Notes under the pieces: model-generated | Seen by the model: the letters and a program-made list of their open reading frames with translations, nothing else | Told to the model about the DNA's origin: nothing | Databases searched by the model: none | Shown here: positions 56,364 to 64,000 of the stretch, piece by piece | Layout: each line of letters begins with the position of its first letter | Position numbering within the stretch: the stretch's first letter is position 1 | NCBI RefSeq assembly: GCF_011008905.1 | Contig: NZ_JAAIVI010000017.1 | Span: 620,001-684,000, forward strand | DNA length: 64,000 bases | Direction of reading: 5' to 3' | Source of the DNA: Wenzhouxiangella sp. XN201 | GTDB lineage: Bacteria > Pseudomonadota > Gammaproteobacteria > Xanthomonadales > Wenzhouxiangellaceae | Program-made: the position numbers and the translations under genes

Positions 56364-57005
56364 TCAGCCCTTCCCGACCGACTTCTTGCTGCGAATCCAG
56401 TCCATCACCTGTTCCCATTGCTCCCAGTCCTGCCAGGCCAGGTAGGGCGGCAGGTCCGAGACGCTCAAGCCGCGCTCGAAAGCGCGCACGTAATTCATGG
56501 TGTCGCGCAGTTGCCCGACGACCGGGACGCGGAAGTCATCGAGAAAGCCCGTGAGTTCGCGGTAGACGATGGTGTGGGGCTTGACGCGGTTGGCGATCAG
56601 GCCGACGCGGACCTCGCCTTTTTCGACCGGTTTGAGCTCGAGCAGGTGATTGAGGAAGCGCCAGGCCGCGCGCATGTCGATGTGCGAGGGCAGTACCGGC
56701 ACCAGGATCGTCTGGGAGCGCCGCACCACATTGCCCAGCTCGTGGCCATGGATCGCCGCCGGGGTGTCGAGCACCAGGGTGTCGGCTTCGGGCGGTGCCC
56801 TGAGCTGCCCCTTGTGAGGCGTGACACCGATGATTTCCGGGTACTCCTCGGGGCGGTTCGCCAGCCAGTCGGCGGCCGATTGTTGGGGATCCATGTCGCC
56901 CAGCGCCACGGCGTGGCCATCCCAGGCCAGTGCCGCGGCCAGGCTGGTCGCGATGGTGGTCTTGCCGCATCCGCCCTTGGCGTTGACGATGGCAATGGTT
57001 CGCAT
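56364..57005 (-). CDS. Orphan ParA/MinD-family ATPase
   Basis: The 213-aa protein has the deviant Walker A NAKGGCGKTTIATSLA (10-25), Walker A' GDMDPQQSAADWL and switch region VLDTPAAIHG. Short ParA-like proteins of this type position chromosomal, polar or protein cargo. No ParB or parS-like repeat is nearby, so it is not the chromosome parAB. The cargo is unknown. Confidence 0.88.
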   Translation of the reverse strand: MRTIAIVNAKGGCGKTTIATSLAAALAWDGHAVALGDMDPQQSAADWLANRPEEYPEIIGVTPHKGQLRAPPEADTLVLDTPAAIHGHELGNVVRRSQTILVPVLPSHIDMRAAWRFLNHLLELKPVEKGEVRVGLIANRVKPHTIVYRELTGFLDDFRVPVVGQLRDTMNYVRAFERGLSVSDLPPYLAWQDWEQWEQVMDWIRSKKSVGKG

Positions 57006-57052
57006 GGTCTGCAGCCCTCCGTATTGGTCGCCCCCTTCGATTTTGCTCCCTG

Positions 57053-57463
57053 TCAGCCTGGCCGCGGATCGGGCAAGCCCGAATGCAGCAGCCAGCGTTC
57101 CCGATCCTCATCGTAGCGCCACACCTCGCGGTGCTCGATGACGCGCTCGTAGGCACTGTGCTTATGATACAGGCGAATTTCCACGGTCCGCTCCAGCCCC
57201 TGGCCGTCGGGATCGGTGAGTACGCTGCGAACGCGATACTGCGTGACCTGAAATTGCTCCAGGCGCCGGAGATCGAGGTCCGGTATCGGATTTTCCGCCA
57301 GCCAGTCGGGATGAATCATGTCGGGCAGGGCGTGGAATTCACTCCAGCGCACCAGCGATTCCCAGCGATTCAGAGCCTCCTGGCGCTGGCGTTCGGCCTG
57401 ATTCGTGCTGGCGCAGGCCGCCAGCAACAGCACGGCCAGTAAAGTGCTTGCCAGTTGTCGCAT
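57053..57463 (-). CDS. Small lipoprotein of unknown function
   Basis: The 136-aa protein has a lipobox (LLAAC) followed by a compact domain (RWESLVRWSEFHALPDMIHP, then a strand-rich part ending EHREVWRYDEDRERWLLHSG). I do not recognise the family. ATG 57463 (MRQLAST) is preferred over GTG 57475. It begins about 17 nt after the thioesterase stop on the same strand, so the two probably form one unit. Confidence 0.75.
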   Translation of the reverse strand: MRQLASTLLAVLLLAACASTNQAERQRQEALNRWESLVRWSEFHALPDMIHPDWLAENPIPDLDLRRLEQFQVTQYRVRSVLTDPDGQGLERTVEIRLYHKHSAYERVIEHREVWRYDEDRERWLLHSGLPDPRPG

Positions 57464-57479
57464 CGTTCGTGTCACCGCT

Positions 57480-57938
57480 CTACCCTCTCAGGGCAGCATA
57501 CTTTGCCACGAGCGTCGCCGCCACCCCTTCTGCGGCCAGGATACGGGGTTCCAGCAGCAGGCTGGCGCGACCCTTCTCTTCGACGCGTTCGATGAAACGC
57601 CGGCCATCGGAGGCCCGGGGCCAGGCACATAGCGCCCGGAAATCGCCGCGCACGGGCGTGAGAAAGCGCGTTTCGCAGCGGCCAATGACCAGTTCCGCAC
57701 TCATTCCGGCGCGCCGGAGCAGCAGCCGCGGCAGGGCCCATCCCGCCAGGATCATGGCGCTGGCCAGGGCGCCGCCGAAAGCCGTGCCCTTGTCGTTGAC
57801 ACTGGGTGCCAGCGGCAGGGTCAACTCCACGCCTTCGTCGTCGAGGCGCGTGACGGTCAAATCCATTGCACCGCCCAGGGGAATGTCGGTCGTGAGGGTG
57901 CGTTCCAGCCAGGCGGCTTCGCTGATCGTGTTATCCAT
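57480..57938 (-). CDS. Hotdog-fold thioesterase (YiiD_C-like)
   Basis: The 152-aa protein has the hotdog segment NDKGTAFGGALASAMILAGWA, the YiiD C-terminal-domain pattern in which acidic and polar residues line the acyl-thioester site. GGAMDLTVTRLD and CETRFLTPVRGDFRA fit the same family. It would hydrolyse acyl-CoA or acyl-ACP in the cytoplasm; substrate unknown. It is divergent from the MFS gene, with 77 nt between. Confidence 0.8.
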   Translation of the reverse strand: MDNTISEAAWLERTLTTDIPLGGAMDLTVTRLDDEGVELTLPLAPSVNDKGTAFGGALASAMILAGWALPRLLLRRAGMSAELVIGRCETRFLTPVRGDFRALCAWPRASDGRRFIERVEEKGRASLLLEPRILAAEGVAATLVAKYAALRG

Positions 57939-58015
57939 GGGTTCATTCTATCCGCCACGCATTCTGATCGCGGGTGTCTCTCGGTCTTTGATGCCTCATA
58001 CCGTAAAATATCAGC

Positions 58016-59320
58016 ATGCCCGCCGCCTCTGAATCATCCGCGCTTCCCTTTGTCGCCCGCAATCTGATGCCGCGCGAAGTGCGCACCAACGCGGCCATGG
58101 CGGTTGCCCTGGGGGCGATCGAGGGCGGGCTGGTCGGGATCGTGGTCAAGACGCAGTTCGACGGCGTCGCGAGCGCGGCCTGGGTCAATTTCGCCGTGGC
58201 CCTGGTGGCCGGCGCGCCGGCGTTTGCCAACATCGTGAGCCTGTGGGTTTCCGGTCTGGCCGAGGGTCGTGACAAGCCGCCCTGGGTGGCGGCGCTGATG
58301 GCCGCCACCTCGCTGTTTCTGATCACCATGGCGCTGGTGCCGACCAGCCCGGTCGGCCTGGTCGCCATCACCCTGGCCATGATTCTCGCGCGGCTGGCCT
58401 GGGCGGGCGTCATCACGCTCAGGGCGGCGATCTGGCGGGCCAATTTTCCGCGCCATGTGCGCGCCCGGATCACTGGCTGGATCACCATCATCTATTCGCT
58501 CACCATCGCCGCCACGGCGGCCTTGATCGGGGCCCTGATGAACTGGTGGCCGGAAATCTGGCGGGTCGCCTTTCCCATCGCAGGACTGGCCGGTCTGCTC
58601 GCGGCCTGGCGCTATCAGGCCACGCGTGTGCGCCAGGGCCGGAGGCTGCAGACCGACGAACTCGCCCAGCGCCACGAGCGCCACGGCGGACAACTGCGCG
58701 CGGCCTGGCAGATCCTGCGCGAGGATCGCTGGTATCGCCGCTACATGCTGACCATGTTCGCTTTCGGCAGCGGCAACCTGATGGTCATCGCCCTGCTGGT
58801 GGTGCTGCTCAACGAACAGTTCGGCTTTGCCCGGTTCGAGCAGGTGCTGATTACCACGGCACTGCCCTTGGTGACGCTTGCGATCTTCACGCCGATCTGG
58901 GCGCGTCGGCTCGATGCCGTCCACATTCTCGACTACCGCGCCCGGCAGGCCTGGATGTTCGTGATCACCATGCTGCTGTTCACGCTGGCTTCGATCACCG
59001 GCATTGAGCTGTTGTTCTGGGCCGGTGCGTTGTCGATGGGCGTCTCATTTGCCGGCGGCAAGCTCGGCTGGAATCTGGGCCACAATGATTTCGCCAGCGA
59101 CGACAAGTCGACTCTCTACATGGGCATCCACGTCACCCTGACCGGTATTCGCGGTCTGCTGGCGCCGCTGCTGGGGGTTGGCGTGTATCAGCTTCTCGAG
59201 GCGGCCGGCGAAGGCTGGGGGCGTTTCGTGCTGGCGTTTCCCTTCACCCTGACCCTGGGAGGTGCGATTACCTTCGTGCTGCTGGCCCGGCTGCGTCGGA
59301 AGGGGCTTCCGGAATCATGA
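58016..59320 (+). CDS. MFS transporter
   Basis: The 434-aa inner-membrane protein has twelve predicted helices (for example AAMAVALGAIEGGLVGIVV, FLITMALVPTSPVGLVAITL and MVIALLVVLLNEQFG). The cytoplasmic loop between helices 6 and 7 is basic (QATRVRQGRRLQTDELAQRHERHG). Substrate cannot be told. Its stop overlaps the start of a TonB-dependent receptor by 4 nt (ATGA), so the two probably serve the same compound. Confidence 0.85.
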   Translation: MPAASESSALPFVARNLMPREVRTNAAMAVALGAIEGGLVGIVVKTQFDGVASAAWVNFAVALVAGAPAFANIVSLWVSGLAEGRDKPPWVAALMAATSLFLITMALVPTSPVGLVAITLAMILARLAWAGVITLRAAIWRANFPRHVRARITGWITIIYSLTIAATAALIGALMNWWPEIWRVAFPIAGLAGLLAAWRYQATRVRQGRRLQTDELAQRHERHGGQLRAAWQILREDRWYRRYMLTMFAFGSGNLMVIALLVVLLNEQFGFARFEQVLITTALPLVTLAIFTPIWARRLDAVHILDYRARQAWMFVITMLLFTLASITGIELLFWAGALSMGVSFAGGKLGWNLGHNDFASDDKSTLYMGIHVTLTGIRGLLAPLLGVGVYQLLEAAGEGWGRFVLAFPFTLTLGGAITFVLLARLRRKGLPES

Positions 59321-61338
59321 TGCTCGAAATTCTGGTGCTGGCTGCGCTGGCGGGTGAATCCGATGAGATTGACCGGCTGGTGGTGCGTGGACGCAATATC
59401 GCGCCGGAGGCGCCGCAGTCCACCGCGACAGTGTCGGAGGAAGAGATCGAAAACATCCGGCCCACTCATCCGGCCGAGCTTTTCTCGCGTCTGCCGGGCA
59501 GCTGGGTCACGCGCGGTAGCGGTCAGGAGCACCTTACCGCCATTCGCTCGCCGATTCTCTCCGGCGCCGGCGGTTGTGGCGCGCTGCTGATCCTCGAGAC
59601 CGGCATTCCGATTCGGCCGCCGGGTTTCTGCAACGTCAACAACCTGTTCGAGGTCAACCTGGATCAAGCCGGCAGCGTCAGCGTGTTGCGGGGTCCGGGC
59701 GGGCTCGGTCATGCATCCGGCGGTCTGCACGGCGTCATCGACATCACGCCGAGAATGCTGTCGCCGCGTGCGGACGACAGACTGCGTCTTGAAGCGGGCA
59801 GCCACGACTACTATCGCGCTTCCGGCCGATTGACCAGCGAAGTCGCCGATGGTCGGATCGGCGCCGATTTCAGCGCCACCGATGCCGGCAGTTTCCGGGT
59901 CGACGAGCAGTATGAACATCAACTGGGGACCCTTCAGTATGTCGTGCCGATCGAGCGCGGGCAGTGGCGAACGCTGCTCAGCGGCGCCCGGCTGGACCAG
60001 GATACCGCCGGATATATTCTCGGCTATCGTGCCTATGCCGATCCGGATCTGCGACGTCAGAATCTCAACCCCGAGGCTTTCCGGCGCGCCAGTGCGCTGC
60101 GCTTGATTTCGCAAGCCGAGTGGATCGGCGCCGACGGAGTCGAGCACCGCTTTTCGGGTTTTGCCCGGCGCTCGCGCATGACCTTCCTGCAGCATTTCCT
60201 GCCGGGCAAGCCGCTGGAGCGAAACGGCCAGGTCTCGGCCGGTGTGCAGTACGATCGTGACGATCCGGCGCGCGGCCTCGCCTGGGGCGTGGATGCCGAG
60301 CTGTTCCGCGGCGACCTCAGCCAGGTCCAGGACGGTCCGGCCAGCGACGTGCCGCCGCCGGTGGCCGGCATCCGGCCGGCGGGGAAGCACTACGACTACG
60401 TCGTCGACGGCCGACGCCTGGGCGGCTACCTGGCCCGCACCTTTGACCTGGCCGACGACTGGCAGTTTCGCGCCGGCGTTCACGCCGACTGGATCCGCTA
60501 TGACTACGACAACCGCATGCGGACCGGCAACCTGGCCGAGGACGGTACGGCCTGTGACTTCGGCGGCTGTCTCTACAACCGCCCGGCCGATCGCAGCGAT
60601 GAATTCCTGGAGCTTGCCCCCGAATTGACGTTGAGCCGCCGGTTCGACAACGGTCAGGCCTGGCTGCGCCTTGCCCGCGGCTTTCGCGCACCTCAGGCGA
60701 CCGAGCTCTACCGCCTGCAGCGCGGCCAGGATGTCGCCAATCTCGATCCGGAACGTCTCGATGCCATCGAAGTCGGTGTGCGCAGCCAGGCGCCTTTCGA
60801 CTGGGAGCTGGTCGCCTACTACCAGCGCAAGCGCAACTACATTTTCCGTGACGGCGAGGGTTTCAACGTCAGCGACGGCAAGTCAGGTCATCGCGGTATC
60901 GAGTTTTCGTTGAGGTTTCCAGTGACCGATCACCTCGACTTCGGTGCACGTGGCAGCTATGCCATTCATCGCTACCGTTTCAGTCGCGATCTGGGTGGGG
61001 AGACCATCGTGCAGGGCAATGACATGCCCGCCGCCCCGCGCCGCATGGCCAGTGCGGATCTCAACTGGAATGCGGGTCATCGACTCGATTTCCAGTTCGC
61101 GGCGGAGTTCACGGGGCGCTACTGGCTGGATGCCGCCAATCGACGCGGACATTCGTCGATGACCCTGCTTCATTTTTCAAGCCGCTATGATCTGCCGGGC
61201 GGTTGGCGGCTCGGTCTCCGGGTGCGGAACCTTCTGGATCGCCGCTATGCCGAGCGTGCGGATTTCGCTTTCGGCAATTATCGTTACTTCCCCGGGGCAG
61301 GCAGGACGGCGTATGCCACGCTTGCCATCGCCTGGTAG
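59317..61338 (+). CDS. TonB-dependent outer-membrane receptor
   Basis: The 673-aa receptor has a short hydrophobic start (MMLEILVLAALAGES), a TonB-box-like IDRLVVRG, a plug (about 35-150, STATVSEEEIENIRPTHPAE and VSVLRGPGGLGHASGGLHGVIDI) and a 22-strand-type barrel ending TAYATLAIAW. Two Cys pairs stand out, GCGALL..GFCN in the plug and CDFGGC in a barrel loop. Coupling to an MFS gene suggests a metal-chelate or other nutrient relay. Its short signal makes export less certain. Confidence 0.9.
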   Translation: MMLEILVLAALAGESDEIDRLVVRGRNIAPEAPQSTATVSEEEIENIRPTHPAELFSRLPGSWVTRGSGQEHLTAIRSPILSGAGGCGALLILETGIPIRPPGFCNVNNLFEVNLDQAGSVSVLRGPGGLGHASGGLHGVIDITPRMLSPRADDRLRLEAGSHDYYRASGRLTSEVADGRIGADFSATDAGSFRVDEQYEHQLGTLQYVVPIERGQWRTLLSGARLDQDTAGYILGYRAYADPDLRRQNLNPEAFRRASALRLISQAEWIGADGVEHRFSGFARRSRMTFLQHFLPGKPLERNGQVSAGVQYDRDDPARGLAWGVDAELFRGDLSQVQDGPASDVPPPVAGIRPAGKHYDYVVDGRRLGGYLARTFDLADDWQFRAGVHADWIRYDYDNRMRTGNLAEDGTACDFGGCLYNRPADRSDEFLELAPELTLSRRFDNGQAWLRLARGFRAPQATELYRLQRGQDVANLDPERLDAIEVGVRSQAPFDWELVAYYQRKRNYIFRDGEGFNVSDGKSGHRGIEFSLRFPVTDHLDFGARGSYAIHRYRFSRDLGGETIVQGNDMPAAPRRMASADLNWNAGHRLDFQFAAEFTGRYWLDAANRRGHSSMTLLHFSSRYDLPGGWRLGLRVRNLLDRRYAERADFAFGNYRYFPGAGRTAYATLAIAW

Positions 61339-61413
61339 ATTTGATTGCATGGCTGGCATTTCTGGCCGTCATGGCTAAACTGTCTGTATGACTTGTTCTG
61401 ATCGGCCCACCGA

Positions 61414-62307
61414 ATGACGAGCGACACCGACCGGCACCCCACCGACGGTGAGACCGTTCTGCTCGGCAGCCGGCGCGGCGTCGATGAGCGTCACGAGGCC
61501 TGTCTGGTCATCATTCGTGGGGCGCGGCTGGGTTCCCGCATCGTTCCCGGTGATAATCCGCTGGTCATCGGACGGGCCGTGGATGCCGATTTCCAGATCT
61601 CCGATCGCAGTATCTCGCGTCGCCATTGCCGGATATTCCACGAAGACGGTCGCTACTGGATCGCGGATCTCGATTCGACCAATCACACCTGGCTCAACGA
61701 CGAAGTGATCGAACGCGCTCCGCTGCGCGACGGTGACCTGGTGCGGATCAGTCAAACCGTACTCAAGTTCGTCGACGAGGGGAACATCGAGGCCGGCTAC
61801 CACTCGGAGCTGCACGAGAGCACCATCCGCGATGCCCTGACCGGGCTGTACAACCGGCGCCACGCCATGGCGGTACTGGAAAAGGAAGCGGCCCGGGCAC
61901 AGCGCGATTCCGGTTACAAGCTGGCGCTGGTCATTCTCGACCTGGATTTCTTCAAGGAAATCAACGACGAACACGGTCACCTGGCCGGCGACGGCATTCT
62001 CAAGCAACTGACCGACCTGGCGGCCGAGCGGGTACGCGGCAGCGACACGCTGGCGCGCATCGGCGGCGAGGAATTCGCATTGATTCTTCCCGACACCACC
62101 GCCGAAGAAGCCTGGCAATTGGCCGAGTCCATTCGCCAGACCATTGCCGGGACGAGCTTTCGCATCGGTGAGGAAGAAAAGCCCATCACACTTTCGGCCG
62201 GGGTCGCGACCTGGCAACCGGAAATGGAAAGCATCAGCGAGCTTTTGCGCGCCGCCGACCGACAGCTTTATAAGGCCAAGTCATCCGGCCGCAACCTCGT
62301 TTGTTAG
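61414..62307 (+). CDS. FHA-domain diguanylate cyclase
   Basis: The 297-aa cytoplasmic protein has an FHA phosphothreonine-binding domain (about 48-115: LVIGR, SDRSISRRHCRIF, DLDSTNHTWLN) and a GGDEF domain (about 130-295) with active motif GGEEF (217-221) and an inhibitory site RGSD (208-211) five residues before it. It would make c-di-GMP under control of a phosphorylated partner. A Ser/Thr kinase lies 14 kb away. Its stop overlaps that of the convergent next gene. Confidence 0.93.
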   Translation: MTSDTDRHPTDGETVLLGSRRGVDERHEACLVIIRGARLGSRIVPGDNPLVIGRAVDADFQISDRSISRRHCRIFHEDGRYWIADLDSTNHTWLNDEVIERAPLRDGDLVRISQTVLKFVDEGNIEAGYHSELHESTIRDALTGLYNRRHAMAVLEKEAARAQRDSGYKLALVILDLDFFKEINDEHGHLAGDGILKQLTDLAAERVRGSDTLARIGGEEFALILPDTTAEEAWQLAESIRQTIAGTSFRIGEEEKPITLSAGVATWQPEMESISELLRAADRQLYKAKSSGRNLVC

Positions 62308-64000
62308 TTGTCAGCGTCCAGCGGATTCGGGAAGCTGCTCTCGATCACGATCTCGCCCGCTGCCACCAGGCTCTCCAGATCCGACTTGAGACGGCGTAGA
62401 AATTCCTGTGCATCATCGACTCGGGCTTTCTCCGTACCGTGGATCGCCACCCAGCCATTGCGCCCGAGCCGTTTGGCCATGTAGATTGCGCAATCGGCCA
62501 CATCAACGATCTGTTCCCAGTTCATCGCGTCCGGTTCGCTCTGCACGAACGGGAAGTGGCATATACCGATCGAACAGGTACAGCGCAATCCACCCTTGAC
62601 GCCGTCGACCTCGAATACCGCATCGCGGGCCTCGGTCATCATGCGCTCGGCAATGACATCGAGACGCTTGGCCTCGGTCTGACGAGCCACGACCAGAAAC
62701 TCCTCCCCGCCCCAGCGCACGACATAGTCCGAGGTGCGCAACTGGCGGCGCAGGATATCCGAGTAGCCGCGCAATACCAGGTCACCCACCAAGTGACCGT
62801 GTTCGTCATTGATTTGCTTGAAGTTATCCAGGTCGATCATCATGAAAACGATATCGCGGTTGGGATGTTCCTTGTCGCCGACGTAGGCACGCCGAGATTG
62901 TGCGATATCGGCAATGATCTGATTCATCAGAAATCGACGGTTGTGCAGCCCGGTCAGCGGATCCGTGATCGATGCCGCTTCAAGTTTTTTATTGGCCTTT
63001 TCAAGGTCCCGGGTGCGTTCGATCACCTGGGCCTCGAGTTCTCGCCGCCGGAGCTCACTCGCGCGCAGCTTCAGCCGGACCAGCGCCCAGACCAAAAGAC
63101 CGCCCAAGACAATCGTCAGTGCCCAGAACCAGGCCGTGGCCCAGAAATGCGGGCGTACGCTGAAAGCGAATTGCGCCGGCTGCACCGTCCACGGTCCCTC
63201 GCCATACTGCGCCTGCACTTCAAACACATATTCGCCACCACTGAGATTGCCGAAGGTTACCGGGCGGTATTCCATGGGTTCCGACCAGCTCTCATCACCG
63301 CCTGCCAGCCGGTAGCGATAGCGCAACGCATCCTCAGAGCGAAAGCTCATGGCGGCATAGTGGATGTCCATGTTGCCGGCCCCTGGCGGCAGGGTTTCCC
63401 CCTCGGTGACCAAGCGCCCCTCGTGAGTGACGCGTTCCACGACCACATGTGGTGGTTGCATTTCGGAGTGGATGTATTCCGGGTCGTAGCGCATCAGACC
63501 ATCGGCCGAAGCAAACCAGAGATTGCCGTCATGGCTTTCCCAGGCGCCGGTAGCACCTCCCTCGACATGCAGCAGGCCGTCGTCGCGGCCGAAATTCCGG
63601 AACTCCATGCCGTCGTAACGGGACAATCCACGGTTGGTATAGGCCCAGACATGTCCCCGGCTATCCTCGAGTACCTGCCAGACAAAATTGTCCGACAAAC
63701 CGTCGGCCTCGGTAAGTTGCTCGGCTGAGCCGTCGGCATGCACCCGGAACAGCCCGTCTCCGTTGCTGCCGATCCACATGCTGTTGTCGCCGGCCGGGGA
63801 GAGATCCCAGATGGTTTCATCGGTGACGCCGTCGGCCGCACCGAATTGAGTGAATTTGCCGTTGGCAAGGACAAACAGTCCATTGTCACGTGTCCCGAAC
63901 CAAACTCGCCCGGCTTCATCCTCGCGAATCCGGAAAGCGTAAGCACCGGCCAATGTCGGATCGTCGACCGGCCGGATCTCGCCGTCTTCCATGAACACCG
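62304..64000 (-). CDS. Beta-propeller/Y_Y_Y sensor diguanylate cyclase, N-terminus cut off
   Basis: About 564 residues are visible; the 5' end lies beyond the window. Propeller repeats of the two-component-regulator type (GRVWFGTRDNGLFVLANGKF; WDLSPAGDNSMWIGSNGDGL; GHVWAYTNRGLSRYDGMEF) are followed by a Y_Y_Y domain (MSFRSEDALRYRYRLAGGDESW), one membrane helix (ATAWFWALTIVLGGLLVWALV) and GGDEF with GGEEF plus RTSD inhibitory site. It is a periplasmic-sensing c-di-GMP synthase. Confidence 0.92.
   Translation of the reverse strand, partial: VFMEDGEIRPVDDPTLAGAYAFRIREDEAGRVWFGTRDNGLFVLANGKFTQFGAADGVTDETIWDLSPAGDNSMWIGSNGDGLFRVHADGSAEQLTEADGLSDNFVWQVLEDSRGHVWAYTNRGLSRYDGMEFRNFGRDDGLLHVEGGATGAWESHDGNLWFASADGLMRYDPEYIHSEMQPPHVVVERVTHEGRLVTEGETLPPGAGNMDIHYAAMSFRSEDALRYRYRLAGGDESWSEPMEYRPVTFGNLSGGEYVFEVQAQYGEGPWTVQPAQFAFSVRPHFWATAWFWALTIVLGGLLVWALVRLKLRASELRRRELEAQVIERTRDLEKANKKLEAASITDPLTGLHNRRFLMNQIIADIAQSRRAYVGDKEHPNRDIVFMMIDLDNFKQINDEHGHLVGDLVLRGYSDILRRQLRTSDYVVRWGGEEFLVVARQTEAKRLDVIAERMMTEARDAVFEVDGVKGGLRCTCSIGICHFPFVQSEPDAMNWEQIVDVADCAIYMAKRLGRNGWVAIHGTEKARVDDAQEFLRRLKSDLESLVAAGEIVIESSFPNPLDADN

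Noticed and set aside
56364..57005. Possible chromosomal parA of a parAB locus
   Set aside because: No parB, gid genes or parS-like sites are nearby and the protein is only 213 aa.

Overview
The window is a GC-rich (roughly 60-65 percent by eye), densely packed gammaproteobacterial chromosome segment. The gene orders map-glnD-dapD and pcnB-folK-panB-panC, the seven-Fe ferredoxin, the BamC-like lipoprotein, the DUF2959 lipoprotein and the IPTL-CTERM-type secreted protein all fit a marine or soil member of the Xanthomonadales/Chromatiales border, such as a Wenzhouxiangella-like bacterium. That placement is inferred from gene content and style, not from a database match. Almost all of the window is ordinary chromosome. 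No phage, plasmid, CRISPR array or transposase gene was seen. Layout: 1-840 holds the end of rpsI, tRNA-Gln(CTG) and an unusual nest of inverted repeats. 837-3301 is a two-gene secreted-protein locus, one protein ending in dockerin-like repeats and the other starting with a cohesin-like domain and ending in an IPTL-CTERM-like tail. 3448-5270 is a NarL-type two-component system. 5537-8844 holds an M28 peptidase lipoprotein and a patatin with a small acidic partner. 8859-10672 is pncA-pncB (NAD salvage), followed by an orphan acetolactate synthase. 12586-13355 and 42231-42914 hold two inverted copies of a ~530-bp non-coding element with 30-bp terminal inverted repeats. 14895-19294 and 23807-28056 are two RND efflux operons either side of map-glnD-dapD. 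28199-30117 is yffB-like, dgt and a GGCT-like gene. 30338-33440 pairs an outer-membrane porin with a BCCT betaine-type transporter. tRNA-Gly(CCC) and a decayed copy of it follow. 33847-36853 holds an HDAC-like deacylase, a PduO-type cobalamin adenosyltransferase and an aldehyde dehydrogenase. A subtilase and clpB lie at 36894-42230. 44940-49298 is a translationally coupled three-gene unit: outer-membrane barrel, cupredoxin-like lipoprotein, and Cache-HAMP-Ser/Thr kinase. PhoH, Bcp, a BamC-like lipoprotein and FdxA come next, then pcnB-folK-panBC, an orphan ParA, a small lipoprotein/thioesterase pair, an MFS-TonB receptor pair, and two convergent diguanylate cyclases, the last cut by the window end. 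How it works together: housekeeping operons are interleaved with envelope functions (two pumps, porins, lipoproteins, secreted proteases) and signalling (one two-component system, one membrane Ser/Thr kinase, two GGDEF proteins, one of them with an FHA domain). Many operons show 1-4 nt stop/start overlaps, so translational coupling is common. Intergenic space is used by at least three repeat classes: bipartite palindromes near 5.4, 7.4, 10.8, 14.1 and 14.9 kb, the 530-bp TIR element, and an octanucleotide tandem repeat at 35.3 kb. The most notable candidates for something undescribed are the dockerin/cohesin-like pair, the barrel-cupredoxin-kinase operon, and the TIR element with its shared internal reading frame.
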